9,442 nucleotides of DNA from the NCBI GenBank assembly GCA_030428695.1, contig JAUIEM010000392.1, positions 1-9,442 on the forward strand, written 5' to 3'. This document shows, piece after piece, positions 1 through 7,228 of the stretch. Position 1 is the stretch's first letter. Every line of letters starts with the position of its first letter. The DNA is from a bacterium. GTDB lineage: Bacteria; Planctomycetota; J058; JAJDCP01. The translations under genes and the position numbers were made by a program. The notes beneath the pieces are model-generated. The model was not told the origin of the DNA. It saw only the letters and a program-made list of their open reading frames with translations, and did not search any database.

Positions 1-1216
1 GATCTGGCGCAGCCTGGCGCCGCGTGCCAGCGACGCGGCCCTCGAGCGGGTTCGGGCGCGCTGGTTGACGCGCCCGCGGGCCCGCTTGCGGCTCTTCCGG
101 GAAGGACCGGCGGAGGCGGGAGAGCTGCCCGCCGGGCTGACCGTCTCCGAGGCGGCGGAGCGCGTCGGGGCCGCCCTCGAGCTCATCGGCCTGGAGCATG
201 GTCTCGCCCCCCTTGTCGTCGTCGTAGGGCACGGCTCCAGCAGCCTGAACAACCCCCATGAGGCAGCCCACGATTGCGGTGCCTGCGGTGGCTTCCGAGG
301 TGACGGCAACGCCCGTGTATTCGCGGCCCTCGCCAACCACCCGGATGTCCGCCGCGCCCTGGCGGCGCGCGGTCTACAGATTCCCGAGCAGACCCGGTTC
401 CTCGGCGGCTTTCATGACACCGCCCGCGACACCCTGTGCCTGGACGCCCCCGAAGGCGTGGAGGACGCGCTCCCCTGGCTCCGCCGCCTGGTCCATGATG
501 CTTGCGCCCGCGACGCCCAGGAGCGCGGTCGGCGTTTCCGTGGCCTGCCGCCCGACGCGGACGCCGACCGGGCGTTGCGTCACGCGCGGGGCCGCAGCGT
601 CGACCTGGCGGAGGTCCGGCCCGAGTACGGGCACGCGACCAACGCTCTCCTGGTGATCGGCCCCCGGGCTCTCACCCGCGGCTTGTTCCTCGATCGGCGT
701 GCCTTCCTGCATTCCTACGAGCCGGACCTCGACCCGGACGGCCGGCTCCTCAGCGGCTTGTTGGCCGCGGCCGTCCCCGTCTGCGCCGGGATCAACCTCG
801 AGTACTACTTCAGTCGCGTCGACCCGGAGAGATTCGGCGCCGGCACCAAGCTCCCTCACAACATCCTCGGCCGCTTCGGGGTGATCAACGGCTCCTCGGG
901 GGACCTGCGAACGGGCCTGCCGTGGCAGATGGTGGAGATCCACGAGCCGACACGGCTGCTCGTGGTCGTCCAGGCAGCGAAGGAGAGCGTCGAGTCGGTT
1001 CTGCGCGGCCTCGACAAGGTCCGGCAACTGGTCGAGAAGCAGTGGATTCAGCTGGCGGCCGTCGACGATGCCGGCTGCTGGGTGTGGACGCCGACCGGCT
1101 TCATCGCGGAGGAGACAGGCGAGGAAGAGCTCCTGCACGCACCGGACTCACCACGGCTGTGCCGAGGCCGCAGAGACCCGATCGAGCCCGCGCTGGTCGG
1201 CGGGGAGGTGACATGA
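1..1216 (+). CDS. dabA: DabA-type inorganic carbon transporter subunit (DUF2309), C-terminal half; 5' end outside window
   Basis: DabA is the zinc-containing, beta-carbonic-anhydrase-like subunit of the DAB inorganic-carbon accumulation complex. With its membrane partner DabB it is thought to drive one-way hydration of CO2 to bicarbonate at the cytoplasmic side of the membrane. The frame is open from base 2 with no stop, so the gene enters from upstream; the TTG at 65 is internal. About 404 codons are visible, roughly the distal half of a family usually about 800-1000 residues long. The diagnostic segment [12 protein letters not shown] followed by DCGACGG is encoded near 227-292. Its His (codon 230-232) and first Cys (codon 275-277) are 15 residues apart, matching the spacing I recall for the zinc ligands H524 and C539 of Halothiobacillus DabA. 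The other two ligands (Cys and Asp) would lie upstream. Further family-like stretches are [40 protein letters not shown] and [20 protein letters not shown]. The stop overlaps the next start (ATGA, 1213-1216), so this gene is translationally linked to the dabB-like gene. Family assignment is firm; the transport function is inferred from the family. Confidence 0.93.
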   Translation, partial: IWRSLAPRASDAALERVRARWLTRPRARLRLFREGPAEAGELPAGLTVSEAAERVGAALELIGLEHGLAPLVVVVGHGSSSLNNPHEAAHDCGACGGFRGDGNARVFAALANHPDVRRALAARGLQIPEQTRFLGGFHDTARDTLCLDAPEGVEDALPWLRRLVHDACARDAQERGRRFRGLPPDADADRALRHARGRSVDLAEVRPEYGHATNALLVIGPRALTRGLFLDRRAFLHSYEPDLDPDGRLLSGLLAAAVPVCAGINLEYYFSRVDPERFGAGTKLPHNILGRFGVINGSSGDLRTGLPWQMVEIHEPTRLLVVVQAAKESVESVLRGLDKVRQLVEKQWIQLAAVDDAGCWVWTPTGFIAEETGEEELLHAPDSPRLCRGRRDPIEPALVGGEVT

Positions 1217-2487
1217 TCGTCCTGACGCGTCGAGCTCTTCTTGCGCTGCTGCCGACCCTGCCGCTGCTCGGTGTGGGCGCGCTGGTCCTGCCATTCCTCG
1301 CCGGGCGTCCCCTGCGCGAGGATCAAATCCAGCGCGTCTCCCGGCTGACCACCACACTCCACCTCCTCCTGGCCGGGTCTGTCGCAGTGATCGTGGCCAG
1401 CACGGGCGGATTTACGGTCGATCTGGGCCGGTGGTACGGCGACGCCCACTACGCGCTCGAGCTGATCTTCCAGGTCGACGCGACGAGCGTAGGGGCGAGC
1501 CTCGCCATCGCGCTGATGGGCTGGGCCGTGCTGCGCTTCAGCGAACGCTACCTGCACCAGGAGAGCGGCCATCTCCGGTTCTTCGCGACCAGCCTGCTCG
1601 CCCTCGCCTGTCTCGATGCGATCGCCTTCGCGGGCACCCTCGACGGGCTCTTCCTCGGCTGGGAGTTGCTCGGCCTGTGCTCGTTCATCCTGATCGCCTT
1701 CTTCCACGAGCGGGAGACGACCGTGGAGCACGGCCTGCGTGCCGTGTTCAGCTACCGGGTCGCGGACCTCGGCCTGCTCTTTTGCTTGATCCTGTTGCAC
1801 GCGGCCCACCGCAGCACCGCGCTCGGGGGCCTGGCGGAAGGGGCAGGCCCCCTGGCGCTCGCGGTCGGACCGCTGCTCCTGCTCACGGCCGCGGGCAAGG
1901 CGGGGCTCGGCCCCTTCTCCGGGTGGCTCGCCCGGTCGATGGAGGGCCCGACCGCATCGACCGCGCTGTTCTACGGAGGCCTCTCGGTCGCCGCCGGCCC
2001 CTACTTGCTCTTGCGCACCTTCCCGCTCTACGAGGGCTCGACCGCCGCCCGCGCCGTGGTCGTGGCCTTCGGCCTGATCGCAGCCTGGGTCGCCGCGGCT
2101 CAGGCCCGCACGCGCGCGGACGTCAAGGGCGCGATCGTCCTGGCGGGAGCGGGGCAGGCGGGGTTGGTGATCGCGGAGATCGGACTCGGCCTCCACCTCC
2201 TCGCCGGGCTGCACCTGCTGGCGAACCTCGGTCTGCGGGGCTGGCAACTGCTTCGCGCCGGGAATGCGCTGCATCTCGCGCACCGCCGGGCGGGCCTCGT
2301 CGGTGAGGAGCTTCCCAGGCCCCGCCCTCTTCCGGTCAGCCGCTGGCTGCGACGCAGGGAGGGCTGGCTGGAGCCCGCAGTCCAGAGCCTCGTTCGGCAC
2401 ACGCTTCGGATCTCCACGGCGCTCGACCGGCTGTCCAGGCGGCTGGAGGAGCTCGCTGTCGGCGGCCGCGATGAGGAGTCGGCATGA
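1213..2487 (+). CDS. dabB: DabB/NuoL-like proton-conducting membrane subunit, short form
   Basis: This is an integral membrane protein of the complex I/Mrp antiporter family (NuoL/ND5 type) and the expected partner of DabA. It is 424 residues long. The ATG at 1213 is chosen because it overlaps the dabA stop as ATGA and has GGAGG at 1204-1208, 4 nt upstream; the frame is open further upstream only as a shadow of dabA. About ten hydrophobic segments lie between residues 8 and 350. Conserved features are [12 protein letters not shown] with E151 (the TM5 Glu of NuoL), AGKAGLGPF with K229 (the TM7 Lys) and MEGPT at 243-247. Several usual polar residues are changed: Y254 where NuoL has His, and N338 and R342 where NuoL has His and Lys, while H334 is kept. 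After about residue 350 the protein goes into an Arg-rich soluble tail with an amphipathic helix (about 375-415). The distal helices carrying the G-F-x-S-K-D type motif are not seen. DabB/NuoL proteins are usually 500-600 residues, so this one looks shortened at the C-terminal half rather than frameshifted. It could also be labelled a NuoL-like subunit. Confidence 0.85.
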   Translation: MIVLTRRALLALLPTLPLLGVGALVLPFLAGRPLREDQIQRVSRLTTTLHLLLAGSVAVIVASTGGFTVDLGRWYGDAHYALELIFQVDATSVGASLAIALMGWAVLRFSERYLHQESGHLRFFATSLLALACLDAIAFAGTLDGLFLGWELLGLCSFILIAFFHERETTVEHGLRAVFSYRVADLGLLFCLILLHAAHRSTALGGLAEGAGPLALAVGPLLLLTAAGKAGLGPFSGWLARSMEGPTASTALFYGGLSVAAGPYLLLRTFPLYEGSTAARAVVVAFGLIAAWVAAAQARTRADVKGAIVLAGAGQAGLVIAEIGLGLHLLAGLHLLANLGLRGWQLLRAGNALHLAHRRAGLVGEELPRPRPLPVSRWLRRREGWLEPAVQSLVRHTLRISTALDRLSRRLEELAVGGRDEESA

Positions 2488-3740
2488 ACACCATGACCGC
2501 GCTTGTGATCGCCCTCGGCTGCCTGTGTGTCTGCGAGCTCCTCGCGCGCCTTCGAAGCTCTCTCGCGGTCGTGTCCTGCTGCGGACTGTTGATCGCGGTC
2601 GGCGCGCTCGCAGGCGTCGGGGAGAGCCTCGCCGTGATCGAGCCTCCCATCGGACTGGGCCCCGCTCTCGTCGCGCTGCTCGGGCTCGCCAGCCTGCTCG
2701 CCCGTCCTCCCTCCTGGCGTGAGTCCAGGGAAGTGGCGATGCTGCTCGAGACCGCAGTCCTGGTCGCGCTGTGCTTCGCCTTCCAGGATCTGCTCGTCGT
2801 GGGCGCGCTGTGGCTGCTCTCCCTCATCCCGGGTCTGCGCCATCGCGAGCAACCCGGGATCTCGCGGCGCCCCTTGATCCTGCTCACCGGTGCGGGGGTG
2901 CTGCTCGTCGGTGGAGCCCTGGCAGGAGCGTCACTCGAGGACGTCCCGCACCCCGTGCTCTATCTCGCGCTCATCCTCGGCGGCGCACTGCGCATGGGCG
3001 TGCCTCCGTTCTCACCCCTGTTCGTGCTCAACGCCGAACGCCTGCCGATCGGGCGCACGGCCCTCGTCGCCGCCGGGCGACCGTCGGTGGCGCTGCTGCT
3101 CGCCGCCCGCTTCGCCTTCCCCTCCGCGATCGAAGGCTGCGCTGCCTTCCTGCAGCCCTGGGCAGCCGGAGCGGCGCTTCTCGCGGGCCTGCAAGGTCTC
3201 GCGACCGCCACGCCCCGGCGCAGTCTGGCCCTGATGGCGAGCACCCAGTCGGCGATCATCCTGTTCGGGCTCGTCTCCCCCGGTGAGGCCGGTGTCTTCG
3301 GCGCTACCGTGCAATGGGCGGGCCTCGGCTTGTCCCTGCTCGGCCTCGGGCTGCTGGTCGAAGCGGTGGAGAGCCGGGTCGGACGACGTCGCGCCCGACG
3401 GGTTCGGGGGCTGCTCTCCCGGGCCCCGGGCATGGCGCTGCTGTTCCTCCTCTTCGCCGCGACCCTGAGCGGGTTCCCCGGCACCGCCGGCTTTGTCGGC
3501 GAGGATCTGATCATGTCGGCTCCTGCCCGATCGGCCTGGCTGCTGCGCGGTATGCTTCTCGCCGCGACGGCGCTGAACGGCATCACCATGCTGCGTCTGT
3601 TCGCGCGTTCCTTCCTCGGTCCGTCCTTCCCCCCCGAGGCCCGGGGCTTTCCTCCCCTGTGCGGACGGGAGCGGTTGGTGCTGGGAGGGATGGCCCTGGC
3701 GCTGGTCTCCCTGACCTTCTGGCCCGCCGTGCTCCGCTGA
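2484..3740 (+). CDS. NuoM-like proton-conducting membrane subunit, third gene of the dab operon
   Basis: This 418-residue, very hydrophobic protein of the NuoM/ND4 (antiporter-like) family has about 11-12 membrane segments. The ATG at 2484 overlaps the preceding stop (ATGA, 2484-2487) and has GAGGAG at 2473-2478, 5 nt upstream. The best family signature is SGFPGTAGFVGEDLIM (329-344), where E340 matches the distal-half glutamate of NuoM. RRSLALMASTQSAIILFGL (245-263) matches the helix that starts with the D-x-K-R-x-L-A-Y-S-S motif in NuoM/NuoN. The proximal channel is altered: FQDLL (100-104) stands where NuoM has F-W-E, so D102 replaces the TM5 Glu, and LRMGVPPF (169-176) carries R170 where the TM7 Lys is expected. 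No other complex I genes adjoin it, so it is very unlikely to be a respiratory NuoM. It probably joins the DabA/DabB-like complex as a second ion-translocating or structural subunit. That role is inferred from operon context. Confidence 0.8.
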   Translation: MNTMTALVIALGCLCVCELLARLRSSLAVVSCCGLLIAVGALAGVGESLAVIEPPIGLGPALVALLGLASLLARPPSWRESREVAMLLETAVLVALCFAFQDLLVVGALWLLSLIPGLRHREQPGISRRPLILLTGAGVLLVGGALAGASLEDVPHPVLYLALILGGALRMGVPPFSPLFVLNAERLPIGRTALVAAGRPSVALLLAARFAFPSAIEGCAAFLQPWAAGAALLAGLQGLATATPRRSLALMASTQSAIILFGLVSPGEAGVFGATVQWAGLGLSLLGLGLLVEAVESRVGRRRARRVRGLLSRAPGMALLFLLFAATLSGFPGTAGFVGEDLIMSAPARSAWLLRGMLLAATALNGITMLRLFARSFLGPSFPPEARGFPPLCGRERLVLGGMALALVSLTFWPAVLR

Positions 3741-3772
3741 GCCTGGCCATCACCGCGGCGGAAGGTCCCTCT

Positions 3773-3799
3773 CGGTTCGGACGGCTGCCGCACCGACCG
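3773..3799. terminator. GC-rich hairpin in the convergent gap, possible terminator
   Basis: The 87-bp gap between the converging NuoM-like and SNF2 genes (3741-3827) holds no gene. Within it, CGGTTCGG (3773-3780) can pair with CCGACCG (3793-3799), giving about 7 bp with one bulged T, around an inner CGG-CTG-CCG mini-stem. No T-tract follows on either strand, so it is not a classic intrinsic terminator. It could slow polymerase or protect transcript ends in either direction, but in sequence this GC-rich such pairing can arise by chance. Confidence 0.22.
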
Positions 3800-3827
3800 C
3801 GACCGACGACGGGACGCGTCCTCCTCC

Positions 3828-6632
3828 TCAGGAAAACAGCCGCGCCAGGTCGTCGCGGCTGATCGCCGCGCTGCCCGCCTCGAGCACGGCGGCGGCGAGC
3901 TGGCGCTTCTCTTCCTGCAGGGCGAGGATCTTCTCCTCGACCGTGTCGCGCGCGATCAGCCGGTAGGCGATCACCCGCTGCCGCTGGCCGATGCGGTGGG
4001 CGCGGTCGATGGCCTGGGCCTCGACGGCCGGGTTCCACCACGGATCGAGCAGAAACACGTAGCCGGCCGCGGTCAGGTTCAGGCCGAGGCCACCGGCCTT
4101 GAGGCTGATCAGGAACACGCCGCAGTCCGGATCCTGCTGGAAGCGCTCGACGACGCCGGCCCGGTCGCGGGTCTTGCCGTCGAGGTAGGCGTAGGGGATG
4201 CCGCGCTCCTCGAGCTCGCTGCGCACCAGGCCGAGGAAGCGGGTGAACTGCGAGAAGACCAGCGCCTTGTTGCCCTCGCCGCACAGCTCCTCGAGCAGGG
4301 GCAGCAGGGTCGCGAGCTTCGCGCTCTCCTCCCCCGCCCGCGCGGGGTCGATCAGCCCCAGGTGGCAGGCCGCCTGGCGCAGGCGCAGCAGGGCGGCGAG
4401 CACCCGCATGCGGCTCGAGCCGTCGCCGACCTGCAGGTTGCCGCGGTAGTGGGCGAGCAGGGTGTCGTACTCCTTGCGCTGGGCGTCGCCGAGCTCGCAG
4501 AACAGGGTCTGCTCGACCTTCTCGGGCAGCTCGTCGAGCACCTCCTTCTTGGTGCGCCGCACGACGAACGGCCGCAGGGCGCGCTCGAGCCGGGCGCGGC
4601 GGGTCTCGTCGAAGCTGCGCTCCGAGCCGACCAGGTCGCGGAAGGTCGAGGCGCGGCCGAGCATGCCGGGGTTGAGGAACTCGAACAGCGACCAGAGCTC
4701 GGCGAGCCTGTTCTCGATCGGCGTGCCGCTCAGCGCGAGGCGCTGGTGCGCGACCAGGCGGCAGGCGGCCTTGGCGGTCTGGGTCGCGGCGTTCTTGATC
4801 GCCTGCGCCTCGTCGAGCACGACGACGTCGAAGCGCATCCCCGCCAGCGGCTTGATGTCGCGGCGCAGGAGCCCGTAGGACAGGATGCCGAGGTCGCCGG
4901 CCGCGAGCTTCTTCCGCAGCGTCCGCCGCTTCGGCCCGGCCAGGCGCACCGGTCGCAGGTCGGGGGCGAAGCGGGCGCATTCGAGCTCCCAGTTGTACTG
5001 CACCGAGCGCGGCGCGACGACCAGGCAGGGGCCGCGCAGGGCGCCCTCCTCGGCCAGGGCCTGCAGCAGGGCGAGCACCTGGATGGTCTTGCCGAGCCCC
5101 ATGTCGTCCGCCAGGCAGCCGCCGAGGCCGAAGCGGCGGAGGAAGCGCAGCCAGCCGAGGCCGAAGCGCTGGTAGGGACGCAGGGTGCCGGCGAAGCGCG
5201 GCGAGGCGTCCGCCGGCTCGACGCCGTCGAAGGAGCGCAGCCGCTCGCGCGCCTCGACGAAGGCCTCGTCGAGCTCGACGTCCGGCAGCTCACCGAGCAG
5301 GGCGTCGAGCATCCAGGCCTGGCTGCTGGTGAAGCGCAGCCCGTCCTTGTTGGACTTCGCCAGGCGCAGCAGGGGCGCGTGCTGCTCGAGCCAGTCTTCG
5401 GGCAGCATCGCCCGCGAGCCGTCCCCGAGCTCGATGCTGCTCTGCCCGCGCTGGGCCGCCCGCAACAACTTCGGCAGCGGCACGGTCTGGCCGCCGTAGT
5501 CCGCCCCGCCGTCGAGGTCGAACCAGTCGACCCCCGAGCGCACCTTGAGCGCGAAGCCCGTCGCCTGCCGGAAGGGGCGGCCCTCGGCCCGCACCCGCCA
5601 GCCCGCCTCGAGCAGCCGCTTGACGCTCGCGACGAAGCCGGTGATCGGCAGCCGCAGGCCGCCCCGGGCGTCGACGCTGAGGTCGAGGCCGAGGTCGAAC
5701 AGCTCGCCGCGCAGGGCCTCCTCCCGCGCGAGGTCGCGCTCGACCAGGCGCTGGTCGCCCGCGCGCAGGGAGCGGCGGGGGTCGTCGCTGGCGACCTCCT
5801 CGTCCTCGTACAGGAAGCGCAGCTCGACCGGCAGGTGGCGCTTCGACTCGCTGGCGCCGACCTCGACCAGGCCGGCCACCTCCTCGCGCGGCGGGCCCGC
5901 CTGCCAGCGCGGCGGCAGGGCCAGGCGCGGGCAGCTCGGCAGGGCGAGCAGGCTGTCGATGAAGGTGTCGACGGTCTCGGGCGGGAGGGCGATGGAAGGG
6001 GCGGAGCGCAGCTCGAGGATCCAGCCGAAGGCGCCCCGGGCGTCGAAGCGCGCGATGCTGCGGTCGACCAGGAACCAGCCGGTGCCGTACAGCACCTCGG
6101 GACGCTCGAGGGGCAGCCGCTCGTCCCCGCGCCGCAGGAAGGGCCGGGCGCTGGCGCCGCCCGCGCCTTCCCGGACCTCGAGCTCGAGCTCCCAGCGCCG
6201 CTCGCCGTCCCAGACCAGCGGCTCCTCGGCCAGGCGCCCGCCGCGCATCGGCCGGAAGCGTCCGGTTCCACAGAGCTCGGCGAGCACCTCCGGGGCGTGC
6301 TCGTCGGCGACCCGGCACAGGCCGAGCTCGACCATGCCGGGGTTGTCGGCGGCCAGGGCCCGCAGGGCGCGCCGGTCGGAGGCCTCGCGCAGGCCGGAGA
6401 GGGTCGCGCAGCGCAGCCGGCGCCGCACCGGCTCGCTCCAGCGGTCGTTCTTCAGGGGACGCGTGCTGAACAGCTGGACGCGCACCTGGTTGCGGGCGAA
6501 CAGGCCGTCGACGTCCAGCCCGTACAACAGCTGACCGCCGCGCAGGGGATCATCCGGCTGCGGCCGGCTCTGCCAGTGCTCGACCGCTTCCGCGATGCGC
6601 TTGAGGCGCGTCTTCCAGGGAGGGTTCGCCAC
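3828..6632 (-). CDS. SNF2-family DEAD/H-box helicase-like ATPase (HepA-type)
   Basis: This is a 934-residue SNF2-family double-stranded-DNA translocase/remodelling ATPase, expected in the cytoplasm; its substrate is unknown. The C-terminal half (about 470-930) carries the two RecA-like lobes: TLRPYQRFGLGWL as the Q-like entry motif, DDMGLGKT with Walker A Lys K515, DEAQ (607-610) as motif II, LSGTPIEN (634-641) as motif III, LISLKAGGLGLNLT as motif V, and QAIDRAHRIGQ (873-883) as motif VI. All key residues look intact. Residues about 325-430 resemble the SNF2-associated region common in bacterial members (GVDWFDLDG, then SIELGDGSRAMLPEDWL). The first 320 residues are not recognised. No CxC...CxH SWIM zinc finger is present, although many bacterial SNF2 proteins have one. 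The start is GTG at 6632, only 3 nt after the smpB stop, with no strong Shine-Dalgarno, so translation probably depends on smpB coupling. The gene ends 87 bp from the converging NuoM-like gene. Its biological role cannot be read from the sequence. Confidence 0.93.
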   Translation of the reverse strand: MANPPWKTRLKRIAEAVEHWQSRPQPDDPLRGGQLLYGLDVDGLFARNQVRVQLFSTRPLKNDRWSEPVRRRLRCATLSGLREASDRRALRALAADNPGMVELGLCRVADEHAPEVLAELCGTGRFRPMRGGRLAEEPLVWDGERRWELELEVREGAGGASARPFLRRGDERLPLERPEVLYGTGWFLVDRSIARFDARGAFGWILELRSAPSIALPPETVDTFIDSLLALPSCPRLALPPRWQAGPPREEVAGLVEVGASESKRHLPVELRFLYEDEEVASDDPRRSLRAGDQRLVERDLAREEALRGELFDLGLDLSVDARGGLRLPITGFVASVKRLLEAGWRVRAEGRPFRQATGFALKVRSGVDWFDLDGGADYGGQTVPLPKLLRAAQRGQSSIELGDGSRAMLPEDWLEQHAPLLRLAKSNKDGLRFTSSQAWMLDALLGELPDVELDEAFVEARERLRSFDGVEPADASPRFAGTLRPYQRFGLGWLRFLRRFGLGGCLADDMGLGKTIQVLALLQALAEEGALRGPCLVVAPRSVQYNWELECARFAPDLRPVRLAGPKRRTLRKKLAAGDLGILSYGLLRRDIKPLAGMRFDVVVLDEAQAIKNAATQTAKAACRLVAHQRLALSGTPIENRLAELWSLFEFLNPGMLGRASTFRDLVGSERSFDETRRARLERALRPFVVRRTKKEVLDELPEKVEQTLFCELGDAQRKEYDTLLAHYRGNLQVGDGSSRMRVLAALLRLRQAACHLGLIDPARAGEESAKLATLLPLLEELCGEGNKALVFSQFTRFLGLVRSELEERGIPYAYLDGKTRDRAGVVERFQQDPDCGVFLISLKAGGLGLNLTAAGYVFLLDPWWNPAVEAQAIDRAHRIGQRQRVIAYRLIARDTVEEKILALQEEKRQLAAAVLEAGSAAISRDDLARLFS

Positions 6633-6635
6633 GGC

Positions 6636-7100
6636 TCAGCGCCGCCGGAACGAGGCCTGCATGTCCCGTTGGGCCTGTTTCTTCTTGAGGTCCTGGCGCT
6701 TGTCGTACTTCCTCTTGCCGCGCGCCAGGCCGATCTCGACCTTCACCCACGGGCCCTTGAAGTACATCCTCAGGGCGACGCAGGTCAGCGCCTTCTTCTC
6801 GACCTGGCTCTGCCAGCGTCGGATCTCGCGCTTGTGCAGCAGCAGCTGACGGGAGCGCACCGGCTCGTGGTTCTCGCGGTTGCCCTCGGCGTAGAGGCCG
6901 ATGTAGGCCCCCTCCAGGCTCGCCTTGTCGTTCTTGAGCTTGACCCAGGCCTCGTTGAGGTGCCCGTCGCCGCGGCGCAGGGACTTGACCTCGGTGCCGG
7001 TCAGCGCGAGGCCGGCCTCGAGGGTCTCGATGATCTCGTAGTCGCGCCAGGCCTGGCGGTTCTTGCAGATCAGACCGGGTTGCTGTTTGGGTTTGGCCAC
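6636..7100 (-). CDS. smpB: SsrA(tmRNA)-binding protein SmpB
   Basis: SmpB binds tmRNA and delivers it to stalled ribosomes for trans-translation, which tags the incomplete protein for degradation and frees the ribosome. The 154-residue length fits the family (about 150-160). Visible family segments, in order, are ICKNRQAWRDYEIIETLEAG, LTGTEVKSLRRG, LNEAWVKLKN, GAYIGLYAEGNRENHEP, RSRQLLLHKREI and ALRMYFKGPWVKVEIGLARG. The basic C-terminal tail, GKRKYDKRQDLKKKQAQRD, is the part that enters the ribosomal mRNA channel. The start is GTG (7098-7100), supported by an AAGGGAG Shine-Dalgarno (complement of 7106-7112) 5 nt upstream and by alignment of the N-terminus with the family. It is the first gene of a unit with the SNF2 gene 3 nt downstream. 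No tmRNA gene (ssrA) is seen nearby. Confidence 0.97.
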   Translation of the reverse strand: MAKPKQQPGLICKNRQAWRDYEIIETLEAGLALTGTEVKSLRRGDGHLNEAWVKLKNDKASLEGAYIGLYAEGNRENHEPVRSRQLLLHKREIRRWQSQVEKKALTCVALRMYFKGPWVKVEIGLARGKRKYDKRQDLKKKQAQRDMQASFRRR

Positions 7101-7129
7101 GCGAGCTCCCTTCCGGGGACGGACCCGCC

Positions 7130-7158
7130 ATTGTAAACGGCGAGGCGGGCCTGGAAAA
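7130..7158 (-). promoter_or_regulatory. Candidate sigma70-type promoter for smpB-SNF2
   Basis: On the minus strand, TACAAT (complement of 7130-7135) differs from the -10 consensus TATAAT at one base and stands out in a GC-rich background. A weak -35, TTTTCC (complement of 7153-7158), lies 17 bp upstream. Transcription would begin near 7123, giving a leader of about 20 nt that contains the AAGGGAG ribosome site of smpB. The -10 is convincing by eye; the -35 is poor. Confidence 0.45.
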
Positions 7159-7161
7159 CTC

Positions 7162-7192
7162 TTGTTTGCTTTCCACCCGAACCTGGTACCCT
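7162..7192 (+). promoter_or_regulatory. Weak candidate promoter for lnt
   Basis: The 128-bp gap between the divergent smpB and lnt genes (7101-7228) must hold the promoter of lnt. TTGTTT (7162-7167) resembles a -35 box. A -10 could be TACCCT (7187-7192), but the spacing of 19 bp is long and the match is poor. If used, it would sit back to back with the smpB promoter, the two -35 regions nearly touching. Confidence 0.22.
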
Positions 7193-7212
7193 CGGCGTTC
7201 CTTCCCGGCCCT

Positions 7213-7218
7213 GAGGAG
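7213..7218 (+). promoter_or_regulatory. Ribosome binding site that fixes the lnt start
   Basis: GAGGAG lies 10 nt before the ATG at 7229 and is the only strong purine-rich site near the beginning of this frame. It argues for ATG 7229 over the upstream in-frame TTG at 7166, which has no comparable site and would add 21 residues that do not resemble an Lnt N-terminus. Confidence 0.65.
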
Positions 7219-7228
7219 TCCGCCCGGC

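Noticed and set aside
65..67. TTG as the start of the DabA-like gene
   Set aside because: The same frame is open back to base 2, there is no ribosome site, and the family is about twice as long. The gene simply enters from outside the window.
502..1212. Upstream extension of the dabB-like frame inside dabA
   Set aside because: This part translates to an Arg/Pro/Gly-rich shadow of dabA. The hydrophobic NuoL-like protein begins at ATG 1213 with a good ribosome site.
2484..3740. Respiratory complex I subunit NuoM
   Set aside because: No other nuo genes are adjacent, the gene is fused by overlap to a dab operon, and key channel residues differ.
3996..7136. Plus-strand open frame of more than 1000 codons opposite the SNF2 and smpB genes
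   Set aside because: It is the mirror of very GC-rich coding DNA: low-complexity Ala/Leu/Glu/Gln/Gly-rich product, no recognisable motif, and it spans two firmly identified genes on the other strand.
7166..7228. TTG-started N-terminal extension of Lnt
   Set aside because: No ribosome site, overlaps the promoter region, and the added residues do not look like an Lnt N-terminus.
7101..7228. tmRNA gene beside smpB
   Set aside because: The gap is only 128 bp, with no tRNA-like acceptor end or tag-coding segment visible; tmRNA is about 350 nt.
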